DNA of 7,501 nucleotides, taken from NCBI GenBank assembly GCA_013203525.1, contig JABMQB010000506.1, positions 1 through 7,501 of the forward strand, given 5' to 3'. Below, in pieces: positions 6,842 to 7,501 of the stretch (position 1 is the stretch's first letter; each line of letters begins with the position of its first letter). The position numbers and the translations under genes are program-made. The notes beneath the pieces are model-generated. The model was not told the origin of the DNA. It made no database searches and saw only the letters and a program-made list of their open reading frames with translations. The stretch comes from Mariniphaga sp. (GTDB lineage: Bacteria > Bacteroidota > Bacteroidia > Bacteroidales > Prolixibacteraceae).

Positions 6842-7009
6842 TTAAACAATTTTGGCAATAGTAAGAATTTTTCCACCTGAATCAATAAGTATCATTTTGA
6901 ATTTTGTATAATGCCGGAGGAATGGAATAAATGCCAATGTAAATAATATTGCCAAAACAACAGGTGGTAAAAAATTAACCAGATTATTTATAATAGGGAA
7001 TCTAACCAT
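6842..7009 (-). pseudogene. 5' remnant of a paralogous sensor kinase gene
   Basis: A 55-codon frame begins with ATG at 7009 and ends with TAA at 6842-6844. Its first 47 residues align with residues 1-48 of the kinase at 90-1958 with one gap and about 31 identities. Shared blocks include RFP, NFL, LAIL, IPFL and LIDSGGK. These cover the first membrane segment and the start of the sensor domain. After LIDSGGK (about 6869) similarity ends abruptly, eight unrelated residues follow, and the stop comes. The rest of the sensor, the second membrane segment and the catalytic part are gone, so this is the stump of a duplicated kinase gene, probably left by a deletion. It lies in the same direction as, and 81 bases before, the GHL6-type gene. 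If still translated it would give a single-pass membrane micropeptide. The homology is clear; loss of function is inferred. Confidence 0.8.
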
Positions 7010-7060
7010 TTCTATTTAATAATGTCCTATTAATTTTATTGAAAATAGTTTTACTTACAA

Positions 7061-7090
7061 GTTGTTAAAATACAAGTTTTACCTGATATT
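7061..7090 (-). promoter_or_regulatory. Upstream block shared by both kinase copies
   Basis: The 30 bases 7061-7090 align without gaps to 2011-2040 with 22 identities, including TTAAAATACAA on the plus strand. They lie 52 bases from the remnant's ATG, against 53 bases for the intact start. In the kinase copy the block contains the -7 match TATTTTTG; here the equivalent bases read AAAACTTG, which is a poorer match. It is therefore a related but possibly weakened promoter. Confidence 0.4.
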
Positions 7091-7179
7091 CTGTTTATTA
7101 TTTTGAATATAATACATTCATCAACAAGCAAAAAATTAAAGCTAAATTCTGAAAATTAAGAAGTATTTAATTTACGAAC

Positions 7180-7210
7180 AAAAAAATCCCCCGCCAATCA
7201 GCGAAGATTT
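7180..7210 (-). terminator. Rho-independent terminator of the 78-aa protein gene
   Basis: On the minus strand AATCTTCGC (7209-7201) pairs with GCGGGGGATT (7194-7185) through Watson-Crick and G-T pairs with one bulged G, around a 6-nt loop. It continues into a T-tract (7186-7180). It begins four bases after the TAG stop at 7214-7216, a classical position. Confidence 0.75.
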
Positions 7211-7213
7211 CTT

Positions 7214-7450
7214 CTATTTTTTGGCTTTTTTTACTTCTTCCACAGTTGTTACATACACTGTATGTGGTTTTTCAAATTTGTCTGCCTGTTTTGTTTTTGC
7301 CACTTCCATTGTAACCAGCATCTGGCCATTAAATTCGTACTGGTGTTTCAATAATTCTTCCACTTTTAAAGTGATTTTTACAATTTCCATTCCTTTAACC
7401 TGGGTACCTTTTCCTACGTAGTTTTTTGTGTAATTTTTTGTTGTTGCCAT
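7214..7450 (-). CDS. Small conserved-looking Bacteroidota protein of unknown function
   Basis: This gene encodes a 78-residue soluble protein, rich in lysine, with no signal peptide or membrane segment. It reads KNYVGKGTQVKG at 9-20, then alternating hydrophobic stretches (VKITLKV, YEFNGQMLVTMEVAK) and the more acidic and basic DKFEKPHTVYV at 57-67, suggesting a small beta-rich fold. It resembles short hypothetical proteins I associate with Bacteroidota genomes (the VGKGTQV and HTVYV stretches), but I can name no function. Support for it being real comes from the sensible composition, an A-rich region before the ATG at 7450, and a strong terminator directly after the stop. A plus-strand frame over the same bases is a shadow. 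It is probably an independent transcription unit, not part of the hydrolase locus. Confidence 0.75.
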   Translation of the reverse strand: MATTKNYTKNYVGKGTQVKGMEIVKITLKVEELLKHQYEFNGQMLVTMEVAKTKQADKFEKPHTVYVTTVEEVKKAKK

Positions 7451-7501
7451 GATATTTATTTTTTAAAGTTAAAATTGTGCAGATACAGGGAAGCTTGAAA
7501 A

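Noticed and set aside
7221..7421. 66-codon plus-strand frame over the small protein gene
   Set aside because: It is the complement of the 78-aa minus-strand gene, which has a proper terminator and a sensible composition.

Overview
The window reads as a Bacteroidota chromosome, probably a polysaccharide-degrading member of the Bacteroidales/Marinilabiliales type. The evidence is a Bacteroidota-style promoter (TTTG, 19 bp, TAnnTTTG), A-rich translation starts without clear Shine-Dalgarno sequences, a LytS-type sensor kinase with a large extracytoplasmic propeller-like sensor, and two exported glycoside hydrolases. There is no rRNA, tRNA or CRISPR array.

Left part (1-2196). A minus-strand sensor histidine kinase gene (90-1958) keeps its sensor, two membrane segments, H-box and first ATP-binding box. 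It then runs into a short unrelated tail and stops, so most of its ATPase domain is missing. The sequence beyond the break carries, on the plus strand, the last 40 codons of a protein that resembles the C-terminus of IS630-type transposases. The simplest reading is that an insertion sequence landed at a TA in the kinase gene. A 238-bp divergent intergenic region holds a near-ideal plus-strand promoter, a weaker minus-strand promoter, and a terminator-like hairpin in the leader of the next gene.

Middle (2197-6760). A secreted GH43-type glycosidase with a probable CBM6-like domain and an Ig-like C-terminal module (plus strand, 2197-4305) is convergent with a Tat-exported glycoside-hydrolase-like protein of the GHL6/beta-galactosidase-trimerisation architecture (minus strand, 4589-6760). 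A weak bidirectional terminator lies between them. The GH43 gene is visibly richer in G+C than the kinase gene.

Right part (6761-7501). Directly upstream of the GHL6-type gene lies a 55-codon minus-strand remnant. Its first 47 residues match the N-terminus of the kinase at the left (about 31 identical), and similarity extends into the upstream promoter region. It is a decayed paralogue of the kinase and now forms the leader of the hydrolase gene. Further right is a small conserved-looking 78-aa protein gene with its own good terminator.

Together the locus looks like a carbohydrate-use region built around duplicated sensor kinases, both now damaged: one truncated at its 3' end, one reduced to its 5' end. 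The two hydrolases remain intact. No SusC/SusD pair, response regulator or transporter is visible here, so the substrate and the full regulatory circuit cannot be settled from this window.
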